A stretch of DNA of 64,000 nucleotides from Nocardia mexicana NBRC 108244. GTDB lineage: Bacteria; Actinomycetota; Actinomycetes; Mycobacteriales; Mycobacteriaceae. Below are positions 8,767 through 17,870 of the stretch, piece after piece (position 1 is the first letter of the stretch; every line of letters starts with the position of its first letter). The notes under the pieces were generated by a model that was not told the origin of the DNA, searched no databases, and saw only the letters and a list, made by a program, of their open reading frames with translations. A program made the position numbers and the translations under genes. The stretch lies in NCBI RefSeq assembly GCF_001613165.1, contig NZ_BDBV01000073.1, positions 53,143-117,142 of the forward strand. The letters run 5' to 3'.

Positions 8767-9330
8767 TCACCCGCGGGGTTCGCCCCCCGACTCCTGGGCC
8801 GCCAGTGTCCGGACCGCGACATCGAGGAAGGAGTCGACCTCCTCGATGTGATAGGCCGCCGTTCCGGCGCGCGCCAGACCGAAGTTGGCGTTGCGCACCT
8901 CCGCGCTGGTCAGACCGTTCGGCCCGCCGTGCGCCAGCGTGGTGGCGAGGCGGTTCAGGAACAGGCTCACCTCGTCGGCGGCGTAGCCGGGCTGCCCGTG
9001 CGGCGGTGCCGAGAACCGCAGGCGCTGCACATCTTCCGGGGTGAGCAGGGTGTTTCCGATCGGGTGCGGTTTGGTCCCGCGGCGCGCGAATTCCAGGTCC
9101 ATGCAGGCGCGGTCGAGATAGTCGTCCACCTCGTCGCGGTCGTAGCCGCGATGGCCGAAGGCGGCGGTGGCGAACTCGTGCTCGCGGATCTCGGTGGCGG
9201 TCAACATGCCCCGGCCGTGGTGGGCCTCGGCCACCCGCTCGCAGAAGGCGTCCACCTCCGCGGCGTCGTACCCGCGATGACCGAACGGGGCCCGGCCGAA
9301 TCGGACCCGTCGCGCATGCTCATCCGTCAC
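8767..9330 (-). CDS. Protein of four tandem DivIVA-like repeats
   Basis: A 187-residue protein made almost entirely of four copies of the DivIVA-domain repeat (F..A.FG.RGYD..EVD.FLD), at about residues 8-40, 45-80, 95-135 and 140-180. Repeats 1 and 2 keep FGHRGYD and EVD; repeats 3 and 4 are more degenerate (HGQPGYAADEV, AGTAAYHIEEV). In DivIVA/Wag31 this unit forms the N-terminal membrane-curvature-binding segment of a coiled coil; here no long coiled coil follows, so it is not a Wag31 orthologue. The GTG at 9330 gives a start just before the first repeat; a longer frame upstream is in poor context. The role, perhaps a septal or polar adaptor, is inference. Confidence 0.75.
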   Translation of the reverse strand: MTDEHARRVRFGRAPFGHRGYDAAEVDAFCERVAEAHHGRGMLTATEIREHEFATAAFGHRGYDRDEVDDYLDRACMDLEFARRGTKPHPIGNTLLTPEDVQRLRFSAPPHGQPGYAADEVSLFLNRLATTLAHGGPNGLTSAEVRNANFGLARAGTAAYHIEEVDSFLDVAVRTLAAQESGGEPRG

Positions 9331-9386
9331 GCGCTCATTCTGACAACAGGTCACGAGGGCAAATGTTACCCGGGTCACATTCCCGG

Positions 9387-10010
9387 CTACTCCCTGCGCA
9401 CCCCGTCGATCAACAGCCGCCGGATCGCCTGCGCGAGATCCTCGACCCCCGCCTCGTCCGGATCGCGCAGGCCGTGGATGATCGCGGCGAGCAGCATGCC
9501 CGTCACCGCCTTGGCGGTGCTGGTGGTGTCCAGGTCGGCGCGCAGATATCCGTGCTCGACGCCGTGCTCGAGATATCCGGCGGTGAGCGCGTCGGCGGTG
9601 TCGAGCAGCCCGTACAGCCGCAGGGTCAGCTCCGAGTCGATGCCGGTCGCCTGGAACAGCAGCAGCTGGGAGACCCGGCGGTCCTCGAGGAAGATCCGGT
9701 TCAGCGCCGCGCCGATGCGATCGAGCTGGGCGCGGTACTCGGCCAGGCTGGTCGCCGCATCGGGGGCGTTGTCGGTGCCGAGCGAGTCGATGATGCGGGC
9801 GGCCAGATCGTCGATGACGTGGTCGATGATGTCGCGCTTATTGGCGAAGTAGCGGTAGAACGTGCCGTGCCCGATCCCCAGCTGCGTCGCGATATCCGCG
9901 ATTCCCGTTGCGTGATAACCCTTTTCGGCGAAGCAGACGAAGGCGGTGTCGATGATCTCCTGCCGGAGCTCGGCCTTGCGACGCTCGAGATGTGTTGATG
10001 GCTTCGGCAC
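9387..10010 (-). CDS. TetR-family transcriptional regulator
   Basis: A 207-residue regulator with an N-terminal HTH, GIADIATQLGIGHGTFYRYF and the following ANKRDI, characteristic of TetR, then a helical ligand-binding domain. The GTG at 10010 is chosen because a perfect 13-bp palindrome lies at 10029-10041, in the gap to the divergent FAD monooxygenase; an alternative ATG at 10052 would put the operator inside the gene. It probably represses the Baeyer-Villiger-type monooxygenase next door, a common pairing in actinomycetes. Confidence 0.85.
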   Translation of the reverse strand: MPKPSTHLERRKAELRQEIIDTAFVCFAEKGYHATGIADIATQLGIGHGTFYRYFANKRDIIDHVIDDLAARIIDSLGTDNAPDAATSLAEYRAQLDRIGAALNRIFLEDRRVSQLLLFQATGIDSELTLRLYGLLDTADALTAGYLEHGVEHGYLRADLDTTSTAKAVTGMLLAAIIHGLRDPDEAGVEDLAQAIRRLLIDGVRRE

Positions 10011-10028
10011 GGAGCCGATGATACGGTG

Positions 10029-10041
10029 TTCCGGACCGGAA
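10029..10041. promoter_or_regulatory. Candidate TetR operator
   Basis: TTCCGG-A-CCGGAA is a perfect 13-bp palindrome between the TetR gene and the divergent monooxygenase, about 50 bp before the latter's start. Its position and symmetry fit a TetR operator, but no second copy is seen. Confidence 0.4.
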
Positions 10042-10089
10042 TGATGTGTCATTCTGTAATAGGTACTTCGGGTAACAGGGAGGTTCGGC

Positions 10090-11583
10090 GTGGCACCGCA
10101 ATACGACGCCGTTGTCGTGGGAGCCGGATTCGGCGGGATGGGCGCGGGCATCGAGCTGGATCGGCTCGGCCTGGGCAATTTCGTGATCCTCGAGCGCGAG
10201 GACGATCTGGGCGGCACGTGGCATGTGAACCGGTATCCGGGGCTGTCGGTGGACATCGCCTCGGTCACCTACTCGTACTCCTTCGAGCCGAATCCGCACT
10301 GGTCGCGGCTGTTCGCGCCGGGTGCGGAGCTGAAGCGCTACGCCGAGCACGTCGCGGACAAGTACGACCTGCGGCGCCGCATGCGGTTCGGGCAGACCGT
10401 CGGCGGCGCGCGCTGGGACGAGGAGGAGCAGCAGTGGGTGGTGTCGGTCGAGGGCGGTGAGACGCTGACGGCCCGCTACCTGATGGCCGCCACGGGCTTC
10501 CTGTCCCAGCCCTACACCCCGCCGTTCCCCGGGATCGACTCGTTCGCGGGCAAGATCATCCACACCACCGCGTGGGAGCAGGACTTCGACATGACCGGCC
10601 GCAAGGCCGCGATCATCGGCACCGGCGCCACCGCCGTGCAGCTGGTACCCGAGGCCGCCAAGAAGGTGTCGGCGCTGACGGTGTTCCAGCGCACCCCGAT
10701 CTGGGTGGTGCCCAAGGTCGACACCAAGATCCCGAAGCCGGTGCAGCGGCTGTTCGAGAAGGCCCCGCTCACGCAGAAGGCCGCGCGCATGGTGAACACC
10801 AGCGCGCTGGAGCTGCTGATGGTGGCCGGCGTGCTGCACTACAAGCAGGCCAAGCTGGGCAACAAGGGCGCCGCGCTGCTGGCCAAGGCGCATCTGCGCG
10901 CGCAGGTGCGGGATCCGGAGACCCGCCGCAAGCTGACGCCGCACTACGACTTCGGCTGCAAGCGCCCGACGTTCTCCAACACCTATTTCAAGACCTTCAA
11001 CGAACCGCACGTGCGGCTCGAGACCAACTCCATCGACCACATCGAGCCCGACGGCATCGTCACCACCGACGGCCACAAGACCGAGATCGATACGCTGATC
11101 CTGGCGACCGGGTTCAACCTGTGGGACGTCAACTTCCCGGCCATCGAGATCATCGGCCGCGACGGGGTGAACCTCGGAAAGTTCTGGCGCGACAACCGCT
11201 TCCAGGCCTACGAGGGCATCACGGTGCCGAAGTTCCCGAACTTCCTGAGCCTCAACAGTCCGTACTCCTACAGCGGCCTGTCGTACTTCACCACCATCGA
11301 GGCGCAGATGAAGCACATGGGGCGGCTGTTCGGTGAGATGTTCCGCCGCGGCGAGCAGGTGTTCGAGGTGACCGAGGCGGCCAATACGCGCTTCCTGGAC
11401 TACGTCACCGAGAAGCTGAACTCGTCGGTGTTCTACGGCGGCAGTTGTTCGAGCGCCCGCAGCTACTACTTCAACCAGCACGGCGAGGCCGCGCTGCTGC
11501 GCCCCAACAGCACCCCGGCCACCCACCGCCAGGCCGTCAGCTTCCCGCTGGAGGACTACACCTACGGCGAGAACGCGGCGTAA
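10090..11583 (+). CDS. Flavin-containing Baeyer-Villiger-type monooxygenase
   Basis: A 497-residue FAD/NADPH monooxygenase. The first Rossmann motif is VVGAGFGGMGAGI; the BVMO fingerprint FxGxxxHTxxW appears as FAGKIIHTTAWEQD near residue 155; and the NADPH Rossmann motif is IIGTGATAVQL near residue 175. This is the EthA/hydroxyacetophenone monooxygenase type, inserting oxygen next to a carbonyl of a ketone or oxidising sulfides. The start is a GTG after AGGGAGG. It is divergent from a TetR gene, as in the ethA-ethR arrangement, but the substrate is not predictable. Confidence 0.88.
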   Translation: MAPQYDAVVVGAGFGGMGAGIELDRLGLGNFVILEREDDLGGTWHVNRYPGLSVDIASVTYSYSFEPNPHWSRLFAPGAELKRYAEHVADKYDLRRRMRFGQTVGGARWDEEEQQWVVSVEGGETLTARYLMAATGFLSQPYTPPFPGIDSFAGKIIHTTAWEQDFDMTGRKAAIIGTGATAVQLVPEAAKKVSALTVFQRTPIWVVPKVDTKIPKPVQRLFEKAPLTQKAARMVNTSALELLMVAGVLHYKQAKLGNKGAALLAKAHLRAQVRDPETRRKLTPHYDFGCKRPTFSNTYFKTFNEPHVRLETNSIDHIEPDGIVTTDGHKTEIDTLILATGFNLWDVNFPAIEIIGRDGVNLGKFWRDNRFQAYEGITVPKFPNFLSLNSPYSYSGLSYFTTIEAQMKHMGRLFGEMFRRGEQVFEVTEAANTRFLDYVTEKLNSSVFYGGSCSSARSYYFNQHGEAALLRPNSTPATHRQAVSFPLEDYTYGENAA

Positions 11584-11595
11584 TTCCCCCGCATA

Positions 11596-11662
11596 TTCCG
11601 GCACGCACTTGGCCGGTATCCATCGGTATGCACGGTGGATTCCGGCCGAAAGCATGCCGGAA
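11596..11662. repeat. Long imperfect palindrome, REP-like element
   Basis: Outer arms TTCCGGCA (11596-11603) and TGCCGGAA (11655-11662) enclose nearly complementary inner arms (GGCCGGTATCCATC and GGTGGATTCCGGCC, 12 of 14 matching). The core TTCCGGCA recurs in the hairpin at 23202-23235. It lies in the 225-bp non-coding gap before yajC and could form a structured RNA or act as a terminator for the monooxygenase gene. Likely a dispersed palindromic repeat of the genome. Confidence 0.55.
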
Positions 11663-11808
11663 ATGACGGGAGCCGCGTGCTGGAAGGACCGAGTGGGGCG
11701 CGCTGGGAGGACGGACATGGTGTGCCGGTGTGGCGGTATTGCGCGGGACTGGCAGACTGTGTGGGTAAACACCCATCCCAACCCACAGACTAGGGACCGA
11801 CTACGACG

Positions 11809-12219
11809 ATGGAACTGCTGTTTCCGCTGCTGCTGGTAGCCCTGCTCGTGCCGATGTTCCTCGGTGTCCGCCGTCAGAAGCGGGAGGCCCAGAAGGTCGC
11901 CGAGATGCAGGAAGGCATTAAGGTCGGCGACCGCGTCACCACCACGTCGGGTCTCTACGGCACCGTGGTCGACGTGGACGACACCACGATCGACCTGGAG
12001 ATCGCCGAGGATGTCGTCACCACGTGGCTGCGTGCCGCTGTGCGCGATGTCCGTGCCGACGAGACCGAGACCACCTCGACCACCGAGTCGGCCGACGCCA
12101 CGGAAGAGGCGGCCGACGCCACCGACGCGGCGGAGCCGTCTGCGGCCGAGGCCGAACCCGCCAAGCCCGCAGTGGACGAACCGGTCGAGAACACCAGCAC
12201 CAAGCTCGGTAAGGACTGA
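11809..12219 (+). CDS. yajC: Preprotein translocase subunit YajC
   Basis: A 136-residue protein with one N-terminal membrane helix (LLFPLLLVALLVPMFLG) followed by the YajC signature RRQKREAQKVAEMQEGIKVG (given as its core) and GDRVTTTSGLYGTVV. The C-terminal 60 residues are an acidic Ala/Glu/Thr-rich tail typical of actinobacterial YajC. YajC associates with SecDF at the Sec translocon; secD follows on the same strand after 97 bp. Inverted repeats upstream (arms TGTGGGT 11760-11766 and ACCCACA 11781-11787) may be part of its promoter region. Confidence 0.93.
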   Translation: MELLFPLLLVALLVPMFLGVRRQKREAQKVAEMQEGIKVGDRVTTTSGLYGTVVDVDDTTIDLEIAEDVVTTWLRAAVRDVRADETETTSTTESADATEEAADATDAAEPSAAEAEPAKPAVDEPVENTSTKLGKD

Positions 12220-12316
12220 CCGCACGCGCCATCGCACCGCCGCCGGGATGCGCGGTGCGGTGGCGCTGGCGCGTGCCCGCACGTTCCACCTCGACACCGC
12301 CTAGGAGATAAGTACT

Positions 12317-14134
12317 GTGCCACCTTCCAAGGGAACGGGGCATCCGCTGCGGTTGCTCGGCGTCTACGCCGTGCTGTTGGCCGTGATCTACGCACTGGTG
12401 TTCTTCACCGGTGACAAGTCGCCGGAACCCAAGCTCGGCATCGATCTACAGGGCGGCACCCGGGTCACGCTCACCGCGCGGACGCCGGACGGCAGTAAGC
12501 CGAGCCAGGACAGCCTGAAGCAGGCCCAGCAGATCATCGAGTCCCGCGTCAACGGTCTCGGGGTGGCCGGTTCCGAGGTCGTCATCGACGGCGACAACCT
12601 GGTGATCACGGTGCCCGGCGAGGACGGCCAGCAGGCCACCGCGCTGGCCTCCACCGCCAAGCTCTACATCCGCCCCGTGCTGAATTCCAGCCAGGGCGGT
12701 GCGGGCGGCGCCGGTGGCCTCGGTGGTGCGGGCGGCATGGGCGGTGCGGGTGACCTCGGTGGTCTGGGCGGTGCGGGCGGCGCCGGTGGCTTGCCGCAGC
12801 TCCCGCCGGGCGCGGAGTCCGATACGGGCCTTCCCCCGGGTGTCGGTGCGCCGAGCGCGCCCGCCCCGAACGAGCAGCCCGCTCCCAACGAGCAGCCCGC
12901 CCCGAACGGGGGCGCGGCGCAGAACCGCGTGTTCCCGGCCCAGGCGCCCAGCGAGCCCGCGCCGTCGCCGGAGGCTCCGGCGCCGACTCCCGGTGCGCCG
13001 CAACCGGATCCGAACCTGACACCGCAGCAGCGCACCCAGCAGGAGATCGCCACCGCCAAGGCGCTGCGGCAGAGCACCGATCCCCAGATCCTGCAGCTGG
13101 CCATGCAGACCATGGACTGCAGCAAGCCCGATCCGCTGGCCGGTAACGACGACCCGAACCTGCCGCTGGTCACCTGCGGCAGCGACGGCGCGGTGTACCT
13201 GCTGGACAAGAGCCGCATCGACGGCCAGGACATCAAGGACGCCAGCGCCTCGTTCCAGCAGCAGCAGTCGCGCTGGGCGATCGACCTGACGTTCAAGACC
13301 AGCGAGCCGTGGGCCCAGCTGACCGGCGAGTACCTGCAGAAGCAGGTCGCGTTCACGCTGGACTCCAAGGTGATCAGCGCGCCCGTCGTGCAGCAGGGCC
13401 CGCAGCAGGGCGGCAGCACCCAGATCACGGGCCAGTTCACCTCGCAGTCGGCCAAGGAACTGGCCAACCAGCTGAAGTACGGCTCGCTGCCGCTGTCGTT
13501 CTCCACCTCGGAGGCGCAGACGGTGTCGGCCACGCTCGGCCTGTCCTCGCTGCGCGCGGGCCTGATCGCCGGTGCGATCGGCCTGGTCGCGGTACTGCTG
13601 TACTGCCTGGCCTACTACCGGATGCTGGGCTTCCTGGCCGGATTCTCGTTGATCGCGGCGGGTTTCGCGGTGTACGGCATCATCATCCTGCTGGGCAGGT
13701 GGATCAATTTCACGCTGGACCTGGCCGGTATCGCCGGTTTGATCATCGGTATCGGTATGACCGCCGACTCGTTCGTCGTGTTCTTCGAACGAATAAAGGA
13801 CGAGATGCGCGAGGGCCGAAGTTTCCGCTCGGCCGTACCGCGTGGCTGGGCCCGCGCCCAGCGCACCAACCTGTCGGGTAAGACGGTGAGCCTCATCGCG
13901 TCCGCGGTGCTGTACATCCTGGCCGCCGGGCAGGTGAAGGGTTTCGCGTTCACGCTCGGCCTGACCACGGTGCTCGACGTGATCGTGCTGTACCTGGTCA
14001 CCTCGCCGCTGATGATGATGGCCTCGCGCTCGCCGTTCTGGGCCAAGCCCTCGGTGAACGGACTCGGCGCGGTGCAGCAGCTCGCTCGTGAACGCAAGGC
14101 CGCCGCCGGCGTGCTGGTCGGAAAGGAATCGTGA
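12317..14134 (+). CDS. secD: Protein translocase subunit SecD
   Basis: A 605-residue RND-like Sec accessory protein using the proton-motive force to complete secretion. The first helix is LLGVYAVLLAVIYALVFF, and the periplasmic P1 domain begins with KLGIDLQGGTRVTL. A Gly- then Pro/Ala-rich insertion (about residues 118-240, GGAGG-type repeats, then NEQPAP repeats) is longer than in most SecD proteins. Five further helices form the C-terminal channel, with AGLIIGIGMTADSFVVFFERIKDE holding the conserved acidic residues (given as GIGMTADSFVVFFERIKDE). GTG start; the stop overlaps secF (GTGA). Confidence 0.96.
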   Translation: MPPSKGTGHPLRLLGVYAVLLAVIYALVFFTGDKSPEPKLGIDLQGGTRVTLTARTPDGSKPSQDSLKQAQQIIESRVNGLGVAGSEVVIDGDNLVITVPGEDGQQATALASTAKLYIRPVLNSSQGGAGGAGGLGGAGGMGGAGDLGGLGGAGGAGGLPQLPPGAESDTGLPPGVGAPSAPAPNEQPAPNEQPAPNGGAAQNRVFPAQAPSEPAPSPEAPAPTPGAPQPDPNLTPQQRTQQEIATAKALRQSTDPQILQLAMQTMDCSKPDPLAGNDDPNLPLVTCGSDGAVYLLDKSRIDGQDIKDASASFQQQQSRWAIDLTFKTSEPWAQLTGEYLQKQVAFTLDSKVISAPVVQQGPQQGGSTQITGQFTSQSAKELANQLKYGSLPLSFSTSEAQTVSATLGLSSLRAGLIAGAIGLVAVLLYCLAYYRMLGFLAGFSLIAAGFAVYGIIILLGRWINFTLDLAGIAGLIIGIGMTADSFVVFFERIKDEMREGRSFRSAVPRGWARAQRTNLSGKTVSLIASAVLYILAAGQVKGFAFTLGLTTVLDVIVLYLVTSPLMMMASRSPFWAKPSVNGLGAVQQLARERKAAAGVLVGKES

Positions 14135-15327
14135 GGATGAGCAATCACTCCGTCCTCGACCAGGGGACCGTCGACGAGCCGATCGACGCCGCGCCGCGGC
14201 ACAGCTTCTTCGAGCGGCTCTACACCGGCACCGGTGGCTTCCAGATCGTCGGCAAGCGCCGGCTGTACTACGGGCTGAGCCTGGCGCTGCTGCTGATCGC
14301 GCTGGCCAGCATCGTGTTCCGCGGGTTCACCCTCGGTATCGACTTCGAGGGCGGCACCCGGATCCAGCTGCCCGCGACCGGGGACATGTCGGCCTCGCAG
14401 GTCGAGGACGTCTACAACCAGGCGCTCGGCCACGACCCGGTCACCGTGCAGAAGGTCGGCTCCGGCGGTTCGGCGTCGTTCGAGATCCGGTCCGACACCC
14501 TCGACGCCACGCAGCAGGACAAGGTGCAGGCGGCGCTGTTCGACACCTTCCACCCGAAGGATTCGGCAGGCGCCGTCAGCCGCAACGCGATCAGCATCGC
14601 GGAGATCAGCGAGACGTGGGGCGGGCAGATCACGCAGAAGGCGCTGATCGCCCTGGTGGTGTTCGTGGTGCTGACGATGATCTACATCGCCATCAGGTTC
14701 GAGCGAGACATGTCGATCGCGTCGATCGCTTCGCTGTTCTTCAACCTGATCGTGACCGCGGGCATCTATTCGATCGTCGGGTTCGAGGTGACCCCTGCGG
14801 CCGTGATCGGTCTGCTCACGGTGCTCGGTTACGTGCTGTACGACAACGTGGTGGTCTTCGACAAGGTCGAGGAGAACACCCGCGGTGTGCTGCACCTGAC
14901 CCGGCGCACCTACGGCGAACAGGCCAACCTGGCGGCCAACCAGACCCTGATGCGCTCGATCAACACCACCATCATCGGCATCCTGCCGATCATCGGCATG
15001 CTGGTGGTCGCGGTGTGGCTGCTGGGTGTCGGCACGCTGAAGGACCTGGCGCTGGTGCAGCTGGTCGGCATGGTCGTCGGCGCGTACTCGTCGATCTTCT
15101 TCGCAGTGCCGCTGCTGGTGTCGATCAAGGAGCGGTTCGGGCCGTACGCGGCGCACACCAGGAAGGTGCTCGCCAAGCGGGCGAACGCGGGCAGCGCGCG
15201 GGTCGGCGACGCGGCCGCGGAGCGGGCCAGCGCGGCCAGCGGCATGCCGCGACCGCGCCAAACCGGTTCCGCCGCACCGAGACCCGGTGCCCGGCCGAGC
15301 GGGAAGCGGCACAAGAGAAGGCACTGA
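14131..15327 (+). CDS. secF: Protein translocase subunit SecF
   Basis: A 398-residue partner of SecD. One N-terminal helix (RRLYYGLSLALLLIALASIVF, here its core LYYGLSLALLLIALASI) precedes the FTLGIDFEGGTRIQL segment. The C-terminal channel helices include GYVLYDNVVVFDKVEENTRG. A basic/Ala-rich tail ends GKRHKRRH. The GTG at 14131 overlaps the secD stop; an ATG two codons later (14137) is equally possible. It forms the yajC-secD-secF unit known across actinobacteria. Confidence 0.96.
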   Translation: MRMSNHSVLDQGTVDEPIDAAPRHSFFERLYTGTGGFQIVGKRRLYYGLSLALLLIALASIVFRGFTLGIDFEGGTRIQLPATGDMSASQVEDVYNQALGHDPVTVQKVGSGGSASFEIRSDTLDATQQDKVQAALFDTFHPKDSAGAVSRNAISIAEISETWGGQITQKALIALVVFVVLTMIYIAIRFERDMSIASIASLFFNLIVTAGIYSIVGFEVTPAAVIGLLTVLGYVLYDNVVVFDKVEENTRGVLHLTRRTYGEQANLAANQTLMRSINTTIIGILPIIGMLVVAVWLLGVGTLKDLALVQLVGMVVGAYSSIFFAVPLLVSIKERFGPYAAHTRKVLAKRANAGSARVGDAAAERASAASGMPRPRQTGSAAPRPGARPSGKRHKRRH

Positions 15328-15345
15328 GCGTGCGGCCTCCCCGTC

Positions 15346-15365
15346 ATCCCGGCGAACGCCGGGAT
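15346..15365. terminator. Hairpin downstream of secF
   Basis: ATCCCGGCG-AA-CGCCGGGAT is a perfect 9-bp-arm hairpin 18 bp after the secF stop. No U-tract follows, as is usual in high-GC actinomycetes. GTCATCCCGGCG also resembles the dispersed palindromic element at 23202, so it may be repeat-derived and still terminate transcription. Confidence 0.5.
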
Positions 15366-15490
15366 CGAGTCGGAACCTCGGCCGCACACCGTCCGTCTCG
15401 GTTCCGCAGCAGTCAGCGTGCGTAGAAGCACAGGGTTCGGCGTGGCTCCCGGCCGACGGCCGCGGGAGCTACGGGCCCGGAGGAGGCAGA

Positions 15491-17263
15491 GTGCGTAATC
15501 ACGAAGGATCCGCCGGGTCTTCCGAACCGGGGGCGTGGAGCGGGCGCCGGGTACGGCGAATCGTGCTGCGGGCGGTGGGGATAGCGACGGCCGGGGCGCT
15601 CGCCGGTGGCCTGCTGGCGGGCTGCGGCAGCAAGAATCAGCTGCCCTCGATCGGCTACGCGGTCGATGCCGCGCTCGCCAGCTACAACGGTGGCAGCAGC
15701 GCGGGCGCGAGCAGCGGTGCGGCGGGCGTGTTCTCGCGCGTGCTGACCGGATTCTTCTACACCGGTCCGGACGGGCAGCCGATCGCGGACACCGATTTCG
15801 GCACCGCCAAGGAGGTGCCCGGCGAGACCCAGACCATCCAGTACCGGCTCAACCCGGACGCGGTGTACTCCGACGGCGTCGCCACCTCGTGCGACGATCT
15901 GGTGCTGGAGTGGGCCGCGCGCAGCGGCCGGTTCACCAAACCCGGTCCGGGCGGCCAGATTCCGATGTTCGACGCGGGCTCCACCGCCGGGTACTCCGAT
16001 ATCGAACGGGTCGAATGCCAGCCCGGGTCGAAGGACGCGACCGTGGTGTTCCGGCCCAATCGCCACTTCCTGGCCTGGAAGACGCTGTTCAACGCCGGGG
16101 ATCTGATGCCCGCGCACATCGCCGCCAAGGCGGCCGGGGTGCCGAATATCGTTGCGGCGGTACAGACGGGCGATCCGGTCAACCTGGATCGGCTGGCGCA
16201 GTTCTGGAATACCGGCTGGCAGTTGACGCCGGGCAAGCTGGACACCGACGTGCTGCCCTCCTCGGGGCCCTATCGCATCGAATCCTACAGCGACAGCGAA
16301 GGATTGGTGCTGGTCAAGAACGAGAAGTGGTGGGGCAACCAGGCCCGCACCCCGCGCATCGTGGTGTGGCCGAAGAACGCCGATCTGAAGGACAAGCTGA
16401 GCGACAAGGCTGTCGGTGTCGTCGATATCGGCTCCGGTGCGGTGACCGACCTGAACCTGGACGGCTTCTCGGTCGAACAGGTGCCCGGCCGGGGTGCCGA
16501 ACAGCTGGTGCTGTCCACCGGGGGCATGTTCGGCTCCGCGGCCGCCCGCCGGGCGTTCGCGACCTGTGTGCCGCGTCAGGCGCTGTTCGACAGGTTCGGT
16601 CATCCCGGATTCGAGAACAAGTCGGGGCTGGGCTCGGGCCCGCTGAATTCCCGTACGGTGCAGGCCGATTCGCTCTACTACTCGGCGATCACGGGACCTG
16701 CCGACAAGTACCGCAACGGCGATCCCGCGGCGGCGCAGCAGGCGCTGGCCGCCGCCGGGGTGCCGAATCCGACGGTCCGCATCGGGTATCGCGGGCCCGA
16801 CGACCGCCGCGCCCAGACCGTCGCGGCGATCGCCGACAGCTGCCGGGCGGCCGGTGTCACCGTCATCGACGCCGGCGCACCCGACTTCACCCCGGCCCAG
16901 CTCGGTGAGGGAAAGGTGGACGCGGTACTGGGCGGCACCGCGGGCGCACCCGGCCCGGCGGGGTCGCTGCCCGGGATCGAGGCCACGGCCGCCCTGCGCA
17001 CCGGTGAGGGGTTGAATTTCGGGCATTTCGGTAATGGGCGTTACGATGCGATCACGGATCAGCTTGCGGCCGACGATAATTCGGCCACGGTGCTGAATCT
17101 CGACACCGAGGCGGAAAGCCTGCTGTGGAGTGAGATGCCGTCGATCCCGCTGTTCAACACGCCGCGCACCATCGCGTTCGGGGACGGCATGGAGAACGGG
17201 ATCGTGAACCCCACCAAGGCCGGTGCGGGTTGGAACATGGACCGCTGGGTGTTGTCGCGTTGA
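15491..17263 (+). CDS. Family-5 solute-binding lipoprotein (conserved secF-apt neighbour)
   Basis: A 590-residue lipoprotein with a basic N-region, a hydrophobic segment and the lipobox LLAGC (about residue 40), followed by a peptide/nickel-type family-5 extracellular binding domain (VYSDGVATSCDDLVLEWAAR; ending GWNMDRWVLSR). The GTG at 15491 has AGGAGG at 15481-15486. In M. tuberculosis the same slot between secF and apt holds the lipoprotein gene Rv2585c, so this is its positional counterpart. No permease or ATPase genes are adjacent, so its ligand and whether it feeds a transporter are unknown. Confidence 0.85.
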   Translation: MRNHEGSAGSSEPGAWSGRRVRRIVLRAVGIATAGALAGGLLAGCGSKNQLPSIGYAVDAALASYNGGSSAGASSGAAGVFSRVLTGFFYTGPDGQPIADTDFGTAKEVPGETQTIQYRLNPDAVYSDGVATSCDDLVLEWAARSGRFTKPGPGGQIPMFDAGSTAGYSDIERVECQPGSKDATVVFRPNRHFLAWKTLFNAGDLMPAHIAAKAAGVPNIVAAVQTGDPVNLDRLAQFWNTGWQLTPGKLDTDVLPSSGPYRIESYSDSEGLVLVKNEKWWGNQARTPRIVVWPKNADLKDKLSDKAVGVVDIGSGAVTDLNLDGFSVEQVPGRGAEQLVLSTGGMFGSAAARRAFATCVPRQALFDRFGHPGFENKSGLGSGPLNSRTVQADSLYYSAITGPADKYRNGDPAAAQQALAAAGVPNPTVRIGYRGPDDRRAQTVAAIADSCRAAGVTVIDAGAPDFTPAQLGEGKVDAVLGGTAGAPGPAGSLPGIEATAALRTGEGLNFGHFGNGRYDAITDQLAADDNSATVLNLDTEAESLLWSEMPSIPLFNTPRTIAFGDGMENGIVNPTKAGAGWNMDRWVLSR

Positions 17264-17291
17264 GCGGGCGCGGGCTGAGCGAGGATAGTGG

Positions 17292-17870
17292 GTGCAGATG
17301 AGCAAGCACGGAATGGTGGAGACGGAAGAGACGGCGGGGGAGCGGCTCGCACGGGCGGCCGAGGCGGTGCAGCGGCTGACCCGTTGGCACGACGACTTTC
17401 CCACGCCGGGAGTGCGTTTCGCCGACCTGACGCCCGTCTTCGCCGACGCCGAGGGGTTCGAGGCAGTCATCGAATGCCTGGGCTCGTGTGCCACGGATGT
17501 CGATCTGGTGGCGGGTGTGGATGCGCGCGGATTCCTGCTCGGGGCGGGTGTGGCGGCCGTGCTGGGGACGGGTGTGGTGGCGGTGCGCAAGGCGGGCAAG
17601 CTGCCGCCGCCGGTGATCTCGCGCGAGTACACCCTCGAATACGGTTCGGCGGCGCTGGAGATCCCCGCCGACGGAGTCGATCTGGCGGGTCGCCGGGTGC
17701 TGCTGCTGGACGACGTGCTCGCCACGGGCGGGACGCTGGCCGCGGGCGCGGAACTGTTCGCCTCCGCGGGTGCGGAGGTGGTGGCGGCCGCCGTGGTGCT
17801 GGAGCTCGGCTTCCTCGGCGGGCGGGAGCGGCAGGGCGATTATCCGCTGACCTCGATCGTGCGGCTGTAG
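17292..17870 (+). CDS. apt: Adenine phosphoribosyltransferase
   Basis: A 192-residue purine-salvage enzyme converting adenine and PRPP to AMP. Seen: DDFPTPGVRFADLTPVFAD at the N-terminus, VDARGFLLGAGVA, and the PRPP-binding loop VLLLDDVLATGGTLAAG near residue 140. The GTG at 17292 (or ATG at 17298) follows GAGGA by a normal distance. In related genomes apt is directly followed by rel; here the rel gene is about 32 kb to the right, so this gene marks the left edge of an insertion relative to that order. It converges head-on with the next gene, stops abutting. Confidence 0.93.
   Translation: MQMSKHGMVETEETAGERLARAAEAVQRLTRWHDDFPTPGVRFADLTPVFADAEGFEAVIECLGSCATDVDLVAGVDARGFLLGAGVAAVLGTGVVAVRKAGKLPPPVISREYTLEYGSAALEIPADGVDLAGRRVLLLDDVLATGGTLAAGAELFASAGAEVVAAAVVLELGFLGGRERQGDYPLTSIVRL

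Noticed and set aside
9838..12297. A very long open frame on the reverse strand opposite the FAD monooxygenase and yajC
   Set aside because: It is an artefact of high-GC codon use: composition is His/Arg/Gly-rich with no domain, and it crosses several well-supported genes and their gaps.
12690..12990. A tandem DNA repeat or CRISPR-like array
   Set aside because: The repeats are in-frame Gly-Gly-Ala and Pro/Ala-rich codons inside secD; there are no spacers and no cas genes.
15413..17725. A 770-codon reverse frame opposite the lipoprotein and apt genes
   Set aside because: No recognisable motifs, low-complexity Arg/Gly composition, and it is antisense to two genes with clear homology features.
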